Origin: Hyaloscypha bicolor E
Taxonomy: Eukaryota > Ascomycota > Leotiomycetes > Helotiales > Hyaloscyphaceae
Direction of reading: 5' to 3'
Length of the DNA stretch: 64,000 nucleotides
NCBI RefSeq assembly: GCF_002865645.1
Contig: NW_020194589.1
Location: 2,951,750-3,015,749 of the forward strand
A model generated the notes under the pieces. It was not told the DNA's origin and did not search any database. It saw only the letters and a program-made list of their open reading frames with translations. The translations under genes and the position numbers were made by a program. This document shows positions 33,378 through 44,955 of the stretch, one piece after another; positions within the stretch are counted from its first letter, which is position 1, and every line of letters starts with the position of its first letter.

Positions 33378-33878
33378 CGTTAGTGAGGAACTGAGGGATT
33401 GCATTTGGGGAAGGGAGACTGTGGAGTGGATGAAATGAGCGTGTGGAATGGATTGCTAGATCTAATATAAGATCTGTGTGATATATGCGCTGGCATTTAC
33501 CTCGTTGAGTTTGGATGATCTCCCTCATCTATATCATAGTTGAGAGTATCGATGAATTTATCTCTAGCGTTCGTTTTCCGTATCTCTGTGAAGAAATTTG
33601 TCAACCCACCGATGGCGTAAGTGATTGTACCGCGTCGACTCAGTACGATCACATCCTCGTGCTGTGATATCGGACACGCTTGTGACTTAATTACCGCTCC
33701 ATGATAGACCAAAAAGTAACACTTATCATTGTACCAAGTAAAGTGGGGCCTTTCGGATGCCTCGCGTTTCAAAGTACTAATCAATGAAACAAAGCCGACT
33801 ACATTGAAACCTCGCACTTATTTAGTTATTCCAAGTTAATATCGTACATTCAGAACTTTCGAGTCCTATCATACATCA
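33378..33878. other. Intergenic region with an ATG-less minus frame
   Basis: A minus-strand frame at 33497-33817 has a rather protein-like composition (VLSRRGTITYAIGGLTNFFT) but no ATG and no visible partner exon. It may be a remnant. The rest is the 3' flanks of the converging genes. Confidence 0.3.
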
Positions 33879-35215
33879 TCATCTCCTCAGCGATTTATAC
33901 TTATCAGAGGCGTGTCTCGCCTCCCATCCTCTAGCTTTCTGCTTCGGCTTCAACGCTACAACCTTCTTCCTCTTGAACTCGATATCTGCGCCTTCGATAC
34001 CAGCTCTCTGCATAACTCCAGCAGTCCCCTCATCCCAGATACTCCGGAAGATGCTCATTCCAATGGGTGTCACGTTATTTCTATCAACGAAACGCCTCAT
34101 ACTAAATCCATCTCGTTTAATCTTCTCCTTCAATGTAGCAGTGTCAAGTATCTGTCCGGGTTTCTGTTGCAACACGAATACAGTGTAGCGGTGATATGGA
34201 GAACCTTTCTGCGCGAAAGCTGGGAGCCACGGGTGTATGAGTTGTCCCTCCGTTGCCTTGGAAAGCGGAAGGGAGGTTTCTGTCGGCGACAGAGGGATAT
34301 TGGCAGCAAGATAATGGCATCTCGAGGCAAACCAGTCCTTGTCAACGATCGGGACATCAGAGTCAACTACAGCAACGGTGACAAGTCGTTCCCCCTTATC
34401 GAAAACCTGAACCTTCAATCTTGCAGAAACCTCGCTGATTCGAGAGTCGACGAACTCGCCAGGCTGGACATTCTTCTGTCGAAATGCGAGACGAACCTCA
34501 GCTGTAGGTTCAAAGAATGGGAGGACGTCTGGGACCACGGCAAGTTGCTCTATGCGCTGCACGATGATCTTCCGTTGGTAATCTCGCCATTTCCTGTCTG
34601 CAAGGTAGCGGTAGATAGGCTTGGTCATGTCCCCTGCAAGAAATTAGCACTCCAAATCCAGTAGCTCCAAAGGATAGGCATGCCTTGACCATCCTCGAAC
34701 CTCTTCTTGATTAACGGATCATTAATATCCGCCTGGATCTTCAAGTACTCCAGATGCCGCCTCATGCTATCCAGCCTGACCTGCTTGAACTTCCTTCCTC
34801 CATTAATGCTCTTAGGATCTGTAGCTATCAGATTTGAAATCCGTAACCTCTCCTTTGCAATCAATTGCAGCTTCTCTTCCCTGTCCGCCTGCAAAACCTT
34901 CCGCGCTTCTTGAAAACATTGGTATGGTAATTGCTCGAAAAGGATGTTTTCCGATGTCTTGATCGCTGCACGACGACGTCTTGATCCAATTGGGAAGACC
35001 CCAGTTTTCATCAGCTTCTTCTCTTCCTTCGAACTCGTCACAGCCTCGGGGTCATAGATGGGCGTGGTCGTAAAGGAGGCTGTTTCTGTGACAGCTTCCT
35101 CGCTCAACCGTGAAGATCTTGTGAATAATCGAATCGCCCTTGCAGATTGGCACAAAGCTTGAGAGGACCGCAGACATTGCGCTAATGGCCTTGCGGCCTT
35201 CTGACAGCCTGACAT
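33879..35215 (-). CDS. MRPL35: Mitochondrial large-ribosomal-subunit protein mL38 (Mrpl35)
   Basis: mL38 is a structural protein of the mitochondrial large ribosomal subunit with a PEBP-like fold. Two exons on the minus strand (35215-34684 and 34633-33879) give 428 residues. The start MSGCQKAARPLAQCLRSSQA is basic and lacks acids, like a mitochondrial presequence. The region DPLIKKRFEDG...DMTKPIYRYLADRKWRDYQR is typical of the family, and the PEBP-like part carries VAVVDSDVPIVDKDWFASR and HPWLPAFAQKGSPYHRY. The intron at 34634-34683 appears to use a GC donor (CAAG|GCATGC) with a TGCTAAT branch and a TTGCAG acceptor, giving FEDGQGDMTKP. A GT donor six bases upstream would give FEDGDMTKP and also keeps frame. 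Confidence 0.9.
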
Positions 35216-35359
35216 TGTTGATGTGATGGTTGTCGCTGATGCTTCTCAAATTTATCGAAGCATTGCGGAAGATGCCGAGCGTCCACAATTTTCTGGGCTA
35301 GCTTCAACTCTCACTTCAGGGAAGACGAGCATTGTCACCATCGCCCAAATACATCGACA
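35216..35359. promoter_or_regulatory. 144-bp bidirectional promoter of two mitoribosomal protein genes
   Basis: The start codons of mL38 (minus, 35215) and uL4m (plus, 35360) are 144 bp apart with no gene between. Both leaders and both core promoters must fit in this gap, so shared control is very likely. No TATA box is obvious. Confidence 0.7.
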
Positions 35360-36339
35360 ATGGCATCGAAAAGGATGCAGAGCTTCTCGAGAAGCTTAAA
35401 AACACTGCGGACCTTTAATTCGACTTCTAAAGACCCTTTAACGGTATGTAGTACTCTGAAAAGCCGTCCTCTGCTAACAGGATCTCTAGCAATGCCTTGC
35501 ACCAGGACTCTCGAGGTCAATGGCAACAGAGACCTCAATGCCCTCTCAAGTATCACGAGAATATGATCCCACCTTCCTCCAAACCGCCACCGACCCAGCC
35601 TTTGAGCTTCAAGGTGCGCCTCCTTTCCCCTTCTTAATACCGATTTTAACAACTCCCAACAGACTCAGTCCTCACAACCATCTACAAATTCCCCACCATG
35701 GAGCCCCTACGCTTCGAATCGTACGCCAGCAAACATCTACATCTCCCCCTCCGTCGAGACATCCTACACCGTGCCGTGATCTTTGAAGGTGACTTCACAC
35801 GCCAAGGCACTGCATCAACGAAAACGCGCTGGGAAATCCACGGTTCGCACCGGAAGATTCGCCCTCAGAAGGGGACGGGAATGGCACGTTTGGGAACTAG
35901 GCAATCTCCCATGCTGAAAGGCGGAGGGAAATCCTTTGGTCCGCACCCGAGAGATTTTGCTACGGCGTTGCCGAAGAAGATGTATGATCTTGCGTGGCGG
36001 ACGGCGCTGAGCTGGAGGTATAGGAGGGGCGAATTGATTGTTTGCGAGGATGGGATGGATATCGAGCATCCGAAGACACGGTTTGCGAGGCAGATTTTCG
36101 AGCATAATCATTGGGGCCGCGAGGACGGCAGGAGTCTGGTTATCACGGGGAGCTTCAAGAAGAATCTTTTCAGGGCATTGCGACATGCCGGGGAGGATGG
36201 GAGAGTGCAGATGGTTAAGGAGGTGGATGTTAAGGATTTGTTGGAGTTGGGGAGGGTGATTATTGAGAAGAGGGCGCTGGATGAGATTTTGAGCCAACAT
36301 CAGAGTGATCTTGTCTCGAAGGTCAGGAGCGCTGTATAG
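35360..36339 (+). CDS. YML6: Mitochondrial large-ribosomal-subunit protein uL4m
   Basis: uL4m helps shape the peptide exit tunnel of the mitochondrial ribosome. Three exons (35360-35443, 35490-35613, 35663-36339) give 294 residues. The introns are 46 and 49 bp with donors GTATGT and GTGCGC. The N-terminus MASKRMQSFSRSLKTLRTFN is a typical mitochondrial presequence. The core carries VLTTIYKFPTMEPLRFESYA, the L4 signature RQGTASTKTRWEIHGSHRKI followed by PQKGTGMARLGTRQSP, and the C-terminal domain with DLLELGRVIIEKRALDEI. Exon joins fall in frame at DPLT-QCLAPG and FELQ-DSVLTT. The gene is divergent from mL38, so two proteins of the same ribosomal subunit share one promoter region. Confidence 0.93.
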
Positions 36340-36817
36340 GTATCGTGTCTGGGGAGTTTGTAGAGAGAATCTTGTACATATTTGTAACAATTACTGATGA
36401 CATGCAGTTTCTTGCAGGTGCGGTCTTTCTAACTCGGCCCGTAAGAGGAGTTTGTCCTTTGGGAACACTTTTTAATTTCATTATTTTAAGTGGAGTTTGT
36501 ACAATTGCGCTATTTCCAATCTTCGTTTTTCCACGTGTCTACAACTCATGGAGCGATTTTATAATCTACGGAACCCTGAAGGCCCAGTAGCGTTAGAAAC
36601 TACCTGTAGGGCGAGGGATATCTAACAAGATGTTAAGTTTGAGATTCCTTACAATTGAGATTTTATACATATTATCATCCTCAATTCTTCTTAGCGATTT
36701 TCAGATGTCAACTTTTACAATCTTATGGATGAAAGTGACACCGAGTTCCGCATATCTTGTACTTGTTTATCGACGAAGCTCGCGCCGTCACCATGCTAAA
36801 CTCGCCCATCCTCTCTC
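36340..36817. other. Intergenic AT-rich region
   Basis: No gene is seen in this stretch. It contains the 3' flank of uL4m and AT-rich DNA. Confidence 0.35.
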
Positions 36818-37387
36818 TCATTCTTGCCGGGGACCAGAATCTTCTTCCCCTTCTTCCCGAGCGAAGGTAATAGTATCCGCATGAAGCGGAATTTCGTCAT
36901 GAATGCTGTCCAAAATATCTCCGAGATGTTTGATAATATCTCGAAGTTGCGGATCATCTACCATCAAATGGACATATTTGATACAACGTAAGCAATTCGA
37001 AACCGCATACGAGTACATGCTGTCGACAATGAGCTTCCCACTTGACAGCAATTTCCCCCCTTTTCAAGGTATCCTCCTCCGCAAGAGTCATTGGAAGCCC
37101 TAAAAATCGGATGAAGATCTTGCTGTCAAATTGTGTGTAGTGCTTCATTTTTGCCCAGTCTCAAGGCCGAAGACACCACTGCGCCAGAGTCAACATTATG
37201 TTTCCTCTGAGGGTTGATGTACTTGACTTACCTCTGTAGTAAGAAACGATTCGTGCAAACCTCGAATCGCTTTGCTATAATGCAGAGCGATCGTTAACTT
37301 CTTCCTTAGTAATTTCTTTGCATCGCCCCCTGTTTCCTTCAATGGCGCTCTGTGCCAGAGGCTCCCTAACTTGTTTCCCCACCCCAT
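36818..37387 (-). pseudogene. Probable decayed or mis-framed minus-strand gene, family unknown
   Basis: Three collinear protein-like pieces lie on the minus strand. The first starts at ATG 37387 (MGWGNKLGSLWHRAPLKETG, then KKLLRKKLTIALHYSKAIRG) and is followed by a perfect donor, GTAAGT, at about 37229. The second starts at ATG 37148 (MKHYTQFDSKIFIRFLGLPM) and runs to a G-rich run (six G on this strand, near 37060). After a frame change the third continues as GKLIVDSMYSYAVSNCLRCI and LRDIIKHLGDILDSIHDEIP to a stop at 36818. No acceptor gives a continuous frame between the first and second pieces, and the change at the homopolymer looks like an indel. A sequencing error in the run is an alternative. 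Confidence 0.4.
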
Positions 37388-39117
37388 ACGGAAAGTGAGG
37401 CCCGCACCTCAGCTCTCCTCAAAATCGGCCTGTACTCCATACCATCATCAAAGTGGGAGCCCAAACACCCTATGTGTCCCCAGGCAAGATTAAAACTTTG
37501 CCTCTCCACAGAGGTATCAGTCTGAACCAGGAACGTCCTCGGTTCACGGATACCTTTGTGTCAGTTCTCCTCATTCACACCTCGGACCTCCCTTTCTTTC
37601 TAAACACAGTCTACTATCATTCACTCCTGGAACATAATCCAGCTACCTTCTGCTCCTCTTCCGCTATCAACCAAAAAAGTAAGCAAGTAGTCTGGCAGTG
37701 TCCTCGTGCCTTCTCCCCTACCTAAAACTCTAGTAACTGCCTGTATCCTTTCCAAGCAATTCAAGCCCATAATCACACCGGAATCTAAATTCAAAGTTGG
37801 AGTACAAGTACAAACCGCTCTCGCGGTGGACCGAAAAAGCCCCAGTCATGTTCAAAGCCCCAAGTCCGAGTTAGACATTCGTCTAAACTCAAAAGGGGGC
37901 AAGTCTTGGGAATCCCAGAATTTCGAAATCTTCATTGAAAGGGTATGTATATAGATTGACGTTGAACCTACAATGATGCGGGGGAATATCCGGAGAGGAT
38001 TTATCCACCCAACTTGGGGCTCGGGACATTGCAAAGTTCAAAGTGTTCATTTCAGTGCCGCTTTCTCTGGCCAGCCTCCACCTCCACCAAACTCGGCCGG
38101 ATCTCAAAATCCGCCCCTCTCCGTCAAAATCCATCCCGCCATCCCAGAGGCCCGGGTTTTCCATCCGTCCTCCACCATCAAACAGAACAACGTCGCCCAC
38201 ACTCCCCCGCGGACTTTCAACCCGCCGCTCACCAAAAATCTAGCGGATTTTTAATCCGTGCCCCTCACTAATTCCCACCCCGAACTCCAATCCGTGTTCC
38301 CGACTCCGTCACCCCAGCTCAACGCTCAGCTCAGCTCAGCTCCTTAAACGGACATACATCATCCACCCTTCGAACTCGAACTCGATCTGAAGACGTCGTA
38401 TTGTTTATATACCCATCCCAGTTTCCCATGGTTTCCTCTTTTGGGAATCCAAATCAATTGTCAGTCACCAGGACATGTCTATTTATATCTTCACAACCAA
38501 CAATAGCACAGCAACAAGCCCATGCAGACTTCATCATTCATTCATTTTTGTTTTGTTTATGTTACATCTTTACCCCTCTCTTCGCAACAAATATTTTTGC
38601 TTCTCCTTGTTGCTCCCTCCTTTCTCCAGGCAAGCTTGCTTCCTTTCGCTTTTGCTCATCAAGAGCTATGGCTTTTATGTATCGGTGCCCATCGTGGTAT
38701 CATTCAAGTACGCCCAACGCAACCTCGCCGCAAGTCCTGCCTTGCTTATAGCAGTAAGCTAGCGTGCTCAAATCCCCGTCAAATTTTGAATCGTCGCTTC
38801 GTGTATTATTCTTACAGTTGATCAGAAGCGTGCCTGCGCGGAGAAGCTGCTTCCGAGGTGGCAGTGGTCCGTGGTATAAAATCCACGCCTCGAAGACCCC
38901 CCCCCCCGTTCATTATTTATTCAGCTCTTCTGCTGATATACCCAGTTCCCGCGAATCATTACAACCCACCTCCACCCCAGCCAGCAAGGAACACCGAAGG
39001 GCCTTGGAGGTCTGAAAGACCTGCAAGAGCCATTTTTGCAATTCAATGGTTCGGCATCATGTGCGGACCTCGCGAGCGAGGACCCTATCGTTGGTTGCCA
39101 GCGAAATACCCTCATGG
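37388..39117. other. 1.7-kb pyrimidine-rich intergenic region
   Basis: No gene is supported. The plus strand is C/T-rich and gives many overlapping low-complexity frames. It contains a CTCAG repeat (about 38323-38341) and an 11-C homopolymer near 38897. The final part is the 3' flank of the bZIP gene. Confidence 0.35.
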
Positions 39118-40410
39118 TCAGGAATGTCCGACAGGTTCTTCTTTTCTCTCCTCGGGCGGCGTGTCCATCTCGCTGATTCCGGAGTCGTTCCTCTGGTTAT
39201 CGTCATGCTCTTCGCTGACTGAGGTGCGGCTGGAGTTTTGTCGAGACATCGAGGTTGAGCTGGATGAGGACGGCGAGTGATGGTGGGATGCCTTGGAGGG
39301 CTCGGATATTTGTTGCTGCTGGTACCTTTGGGACATACCGAATTGTTCTTGCCAGGTTTGGTATCCAGCCGTAGGCCATGATTGTGGAGCATGCGAGACG
39401 GTTGCAGACTCCGGAAGAGAAGCGTTTGAACCGGAGCTGGACATAGCCATCGAGTTACGCCGGGATATATTCGGCGATTCGTTGGAAGGAGAGCTTGCAT
39501 TCGAGTTGAGGAATTCTCGAGTATCGTCATCCATTCTGAACATATCAGTCGGCTGAGGGTTTTCGAATTCGTCGGCAATCCTTGCAAGCTGCGACTCGAG
39601 GCACTTGTCGATAGCAGGATAGTTGCACTCTTTGTGCTCAAGAAGCAAAGCAATAATTTTGTTCCGTTCTTGCTTCGCCTCCTCCAGACACGCCTTCATC
39701 CAATGGTTTTGACGTTCTAACTCGTTGAACTTCTCCATCATCTGCTCAGTTGCGACCTTTTTCTTCTGACGACATTTGCTGGCTGCCATCCTGTTGCGCT
39801 CAAGCTTCCGCTCTTCCTTGGCTCTCTTCTCTTCTTCTGTCTTCTGTTTCGACTTCCGGGGTCCTCGCTTCTTCTTGGGTTTCGGCAGAGGTCCGTTCGT
39901 GGTGTCTGCTGCAGCGTCCGACTTTCTCTTCGCTGCGGGCTCTGCAGACACCATAGTTTGATCTGACTTTGTACCAGTCGGTGATTGAAGACCATCGATC
40001 TGAACCGAATGGGGAAGTTGCACAGCTTGCATTTCTACGCCATTCGACTCAGGGAAGCTTTGTACGAAATCGCTCGATAACGACCCAATCCCCGGTCCGG
40101 CGCCAGCTTGCTGTTGATCAATCGGCAATGCGTGCGTATATGACATGTCGGGATATGGACTGTATGCAGTTCCTTGTGTATTCCAAGCGCTGAATCCCGG
40201 GGTCAACATACCAGAACCTGAACCAAGCTGGTCAAGGAACTGTCCGCCAAGGATATTGTCGAGGTCTTGATGCGAGCTCGGATCTTCGGAGATCGATGCA
40301 GATGTATCGAACAAAACAGGATCTATGGCAAACATACTCTCATAGGACCCCTTTCCAATTGAGTGGTCGATATTGAAATAGCCATGCTCGGAACTGTCCA
40401 TGGTTGCCAT
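39118..40410 (-). CDS. ATF/CREB-type bZIP transcription factor
   Basis: This single-exon gene encodes a 430-residue nuclear DNA-binding protein. The basic region and zipper at about residues 195-275 read KLERNRMAASKCRQKKK, then MMEKFNELERQNHWMKACL. The N-x2-A-A-x-K-C-R pattern places it with ATF/CREB-type fungal factors, which bind CRE-like sites and act in stress, development or conidiation. A Lys/Arg-rich nuclear signal (PKPKKKRGPRKSKQK) precedes it. The zipper heptads are partly Met/Leu/Ile rather than all Leu. The N-terminal 150 residues are disordered with acidic patches, and the C-terminus is Ser/Gln/His-rich with many possible phosphorylation sites. The short Met pair at the start (MATMDSS) leaves the exact start open. 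The gene has several kb of empty upstream DNA, common for regulated fungal transcription factors. Confidence 0.88.
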   Translation of the reverse strand: MATMDSSEHGYFNIDHSIGKGSYESMFAIDPVLFDTSASISEDPSSHQDLDNILGGQFLDQLGSGSGMLTPGFSAWNTQGTAYSPYPDMSYTHALPIDQQQAGAGPGIGSLSSDFVQSFPESNGVEMQAVQLPHSVQIDGLQSPTGTKSDQTMVSAEPAAKRKSDAAADTTNGPLPKPKKKRGPRKSKQKTEEEKRAKEERKLERNRMAASKCRQKKKVATEQMMEKFNELERQNHWMKACLEEAKQERNKIIALLLEHKECNYPAIDKCLESQLARIADEFENPQPTDMFRMDDDTREFLNSNASSPSNESPNISRRNSMAMSSSGSNASLPESATVSHAPQSWPTAGYQTWQEQFGMSQRYQQQQISEPSKASHHHSPSSSSSTSMSRQNSSRTSVSEEHDDNQRNDSGISEMDTPPEERKEEPVGHS

Positions 40411-41392
40411 TTCTCAAAGATCGAGGGTTGTGAGTGTGCTCGTGGTCTAATGTACTTCGGCTAAGCCCCACGGCGACCTTAACCAGTCTTGGTGGATGAC
40501 TTGACAATTTGGCAAACACAAATGCCAAAGGAGCAGTCAATCGTGTCTCGTATGGAAAATGTGATGTTCTTGTTGTCTAGACAAGAAAGAAGATGCTATG
40601 ATATCCCTTTTAACTGAATTGTCTGGTTCTCTGAGGAGCAATGTTGGTTTCGAGGGAAAGGTGATCTGTGGACTGTTGAATGGTTTATATATCAAGGCAC
40701 TATGATCCTCCAGATTGTAGCTTGTTGAGTTTCAATAGATGCTTGCTGTGGTCTGCTAGCTTGGTTGGAGCAATGACTAGAAGGCATTGTGTTAACTAAA
40801 GGTTTCTTGAGTCGAAATAACTGCACTCCAACAGAAGATTGCTGAATTGCGTACCTTTCAATTAACAGGATCAATCGAAGCTATTGCAGAAGGTGCCTCG
40901 TTTGTCTAAATGCTTGCGGACAAAGGGAGGATGGGGTTTTCCTGTCCAGAAGATCGCCTTGAAGCACGGGTTTGCAAGAGGATGTTCCAAAGCCACTTGT
41001 GGTGTTTACGAAGGTTCGCAGAGAAGTTGAGTGGTCTGCGGGCAGAGGGATGTATGACGATACGGCGGAGGAAGCTTCGAGCCAGTGGCCAAGCTAAAAT
41101 GGACCGAACCGACTCAGCATCCAGCCAGACTCTGGGGCGACCCAGGCAAGTCTATGCTTTTGCAGATGGAAAGTCCAAACAAAATACTATGGCGCGAAAG
41201 CCTTTTTGCTCGAAATCCTTTTGAAAGGGAAGGAAAACGGCCGATGCACCGCGAATCAGCTATATAAAGCAGATCTCCAGCATTGGACCCCTTGGTGCCA
41301 CCGCCACCAGCACATAGCTGCAGCCCCCAGCTGCCAGACCATCTTGGTGGACGCGCAGGGGATATGACGACGAGGCGCGTCTACTGGAGATG

Positions 41393-41421
41393 GCATTCTG
41401 CACATTCTGCACATTCTGCAA
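41393..41421. repeat. CACATTCTG microsatellite
   Basis: Three to four tandem copies of a 9-bp unit (cacattctg) lie in the gene-poor region. Confidence 0.75.
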
Positions 41422-41887
41422 CGTTGAAAGAGGCGGGGATCTGTGTTTCGAGCTCCGACGAGCAGTGATAGGGCGAGATGGGCAGCAGCCGGGGAGTGGG
41501 TGCAGGCAGGTGCAGGGATTCCAGGATCAGGAAATTTTTGCAAAGGCGGGAACGCAGCGATGGGCATCAGTGCCACAGGACCACAGGCATGCAAGAGGAG
41601 TTTCCCATCGGAGTTTCCCCAGCCAGGACAGACGTTAACTCCTAAGTACTGTAGGCCGCGGTTCATAATGGTGAAGCACAGAGAAGGGGATCTTGCTGGA
41701 GGTGGGGTGGATACGGAGGACACGCTGCGGTTCTGCGAATCAGGTGTATTTCCCTGTACTGGCATCAGCACCAGAATCAGCATCAGCTCCAGCATCAGCT
41801 TTTGCAGGAGTCGGTCTCCGCTTCGGCCCCCCTCGTCGCGAACTAACACCATCAGCTCCAAGCTTCAATGTAGAATAAATGTGGGCT

Positions 41888-41919
41888 GCGTGGCTGCTCG
41901 CTGCTCGCTGCTCGCTGCA
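41888..41919. repeat. GCTGCTC microsatellite
   Basis: The 7-bp unit GCTGCTC is repeated in tandem about four times (gtggctgctcgctgctcgctg...). It is followed 10-15 bases later by an ATG in good context whose frame has no recognisable features. Confidence 0.75.
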
Positions 41920-44889
41920 TTATTACTAATATGGCGGAGCTGGAGTTCCCGCCCAATAGTCTCCACGCAGGAACTGCAGGCGACGAGCAGCAGCCTCCAA
42001 GCCGTCCCCCGCCAGAGGCCAGCCCGAGCAACAGCACCAGCACCAACGCCGACCACCTCCACTCCTGGAGCCGCCTTAGGCCCACCGCACTCCTCCGGCA
42101 CGCACATCTATCCTTTACGAAGGACACGTACATAGTAAAGTCCCCCATTCAAGGAACAGTTGGACAGCTCGATCAAGCGCCACGGCCTCGATCACGGCGA
42201 GAGCAGGCCCGGGGAACATGGCAGGGCTAGCCGCATAAGCGCTTGTCAGAAGATAAGGTTATGGGATTCTCAAGAATCCCATCCGTCGCGCGGGCCAGTC
42301 ACAGAGCAGCCATCTGATGCTCCATGTATTTTGCGCCTGATGAACATCGTTTATTCCCGGAAGCGAAGAGTCTTGCCATGATGTGGAAAACCTGTTACAG
42401 TACTAAGTAAAGGCTTCCGAACCAAGGGTTTGCGCAACCACTCGCTGTAGGGGGAGAAGAGAAGATTACTGTAGAAGATTGTGTGCCCTGTCGGGTCTGG
42501 ACAAGGTGAAAGAACCGACAGTATCCCTCCGGAGGTGTCTCCATCGTCATAAAAGTGGAAGGCGCCTCTGCACTTTTGCGACGCGACACACCGTCGTTCG
42601 AGCCGAGGATGGATCGATCTAGAACGACAAGGGGCAATTTCTGTCCGCGCTTTGCAACTGTGGCGGATCATTATCATGAAGGGCCCTGATATTAGAGATC
42701 GACAGAATGACGACTTTCACGTGACTCACCCCCTCATAGCACCGAAAAGGGAAAATGATAAACGGCTTCTGAAGGGTATATAAGGTGCCGAGTCCCGAAT
42801 TTTCCGCTGCAAAGAGCCAGTTTTAAAATTGAAATACTTCTGACGATTAATTGTTGGGACGTTCTCTCTTCAATGGGAACTTCAAATGCCGTGTACTGTA
42901 CTGTGTGATCTTATATCTCAGACAGCGTTAACAATGAGCTTCGGATTTTGAACTGCACCTCCAAGGAAAAGGGCCGTACCTCAAATCATACGAGTACCCG
43001 CAATAGTAGTCTGCAAAGCGGACTTCGTTTGTACCTTTGCAACCTCACTTTGTTTATTCCTGCGGCAAGAACGTGGGAAAGCCACTCGGCACAAGGTGGT
43101 CACCTATCTTGAACACCAAACAGCCAGCTCTGCACAGTCCAATAATTCGTCACTTATTTCCATTACAACCACAAAGTCACTATTTCTGTCGTTGGATTAA
43201 AGCCTCTGAGGAGGTTGTACGTGAATTCTCAGCCCTGTCTCAGCGCCTCCTCTCTTCTCAGTCACTCCTGGCGTTTCTCTTCAACACATGCCGATGCAAG
43301 CCAAGTATTCTTGTCACACTGTCCCCGGAATTCGGTGACCATACTGCCAACGGCCGACTTAAAGCGTTTCTGGCTGCTTATGCACCATATTTGCGGTTCG
43401 TACCAGTCCTGTTCATTGGTTCAACAGCCACAGTGATGATCCAGCATCAGACAGATTTCGGATCAGGCATCCTCATAATAAAAAATTAAATGCTGAAAGA
43501 ATAGAGGGGCAGATTTGAAGACTGAGTCCCTGATTTCAATTCCTCAGTCTCCAAGATCCAGGTCCAAGTCTTGTCTCCGTTGAATCGAGATACAAACAAG
43601 TCCGCCAGCGAAGTCGGGAAAAACTACTGGGGGGGAGGCGACCTGCGGCACCCTGTCTTACCGAACCCCCCAAGCCGAAGCCTCATCAGGACTCAACTCG
43701 GGAACTCGGGAGTCAAACGACTATGGAAACTCGCCACTTTTCGGGACATTCTGCTGGCTTATGGAGCCTAGGCTTTGGGATCACCGTTCGAGGACTTGTA
43801 CATCGAAGTTTCATACGCCTCATAGCTTGGATACCTATCAAGAATTTAAGATCAACCAAAGCCAGCTCTAGCCTTTCACCAATTCGCGATCTACAACCCA
43901 TCCCTCAAAAGAGCTCCATCGAGTCGCGCCGAAATTCCTCATCGCCATCAAACCTCAAAACTTCTTCTTTCAGTTCCTGTTACAAATTGCTATCGCGGAG
44001 AACCTTTCCATCAAGCCTGTTACATATTGTACGCTCAAACTCCCGGTTCCGCATCAGACAAGGCACTGAAATCCTGCTTTCCCACCACCCAGACTAAACC
44101 CAAAACTCCAACAATTTCCTCAGTTCCCAAGCCTCTTCCCTTTTGGCACAAGTCAGCTCCTACCCCTCCTCTCCTTCAACACTCAAGGGCCTTGGAGCAT
44201 CGACGAACAGGCCGACTGACGCCCGAAAACGCCACGATCTGCCTGCTGCACCTCTTCCCTGGCTCCACCAGTGCACCCACCATAGCGAAGACCCATCAAC
44301 GGAGGCACAGAGGATTCGAATTTACGAACCCTCCCCCCTCCAACACCCTTTCCCCGCTGCATTAGGCTCCCTTTCCAGCCCTCCAAATTTTAGCGGGTGC
44401 AGGATCCGATCATGGCGTCAAATCAGACCACAATGACTTCACGTGCTTGAGACAAGATATAACGTTTCCCATTCGCACGTCTATCGGCAACACTGCCCCT
44501 CAATTTCTGATGCTCACGGGACACGGGAATCGAACAGCTCGGTTCCCTTAGAGGGTGTTATGTGCAGGTAGGGATCGTAGGGCCTAGAGCGTCGCCGATG
44601 GGAGTGGATTTCTTGATTTCATGTGGATCGGGAAGGGTGAATTGGGGAAGGGGCAAGGTGATTGGTTGCAGTGAAAATAGAGGTGGATTGATCCTGGCGA
44701 AGTTGCGGGTGGACTTGAAGATTATTGTCCTTCTACCGAGGAGGCAGCTCAGGGGAGACCGTCACGTGAGTTAGAACCGGAACTTCGAGAATCGCCAACT
44801 TTGAGATATTCTTCGGGTTGAATAAAATCCAAAAAGTAGAGACGCTAAGTGGAGTATAAACCCTTTGATAATGAATCTGCAATTTAAAT

Positions 44890-44955
44890 TGCCTTTCACT
44901 AATGTTAGAGGGTCCTCCGACGGTTTTTTTTTGACCTCTACTAACGTTAAAGGCA
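44890..44955. repeat. Inverted repeat with about 21-bp arms (hairpin)
   Basis: The left arm, tgcctttcactaatgttaga (from 44890, followed by gg), pairs imperfectly with the right arm, cctctactaacgttaaaggc (from 44935, followed by a), across a loop of about 23 bases containing a T-run. The arms could fold as a cruciform or RNA hairpin. It may be a short MITE-like remnant or a terminator-like fold. No target-site duplication was identified. Confidence 0.55.

Noticed and set aside
33497..33817. Minus-strand frame with protein-like composition
   Set aside because: No ATG and no partner exon could be found; it may be a remnant, so it is only mentioned in the intergenic entry.
38897..38907. Poly-C run as a possible assembly gap or regulatory G4
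   Set aside because: A single 11-base homopolymer does not form a quadruplex by itself; nothing else supports a function.
41256..42230. Several long overlapping frames on both strands upstream of the bZIP gene
   Set aside because: They overlap each other in a GC-rich, repeat-containing block and show no domain or coherent codon pattern.
43037..43489. 150-codon frame downstream of a TATA-like element
   Set aside because: It begins with a non-ATG codon, and the product shows no family features.
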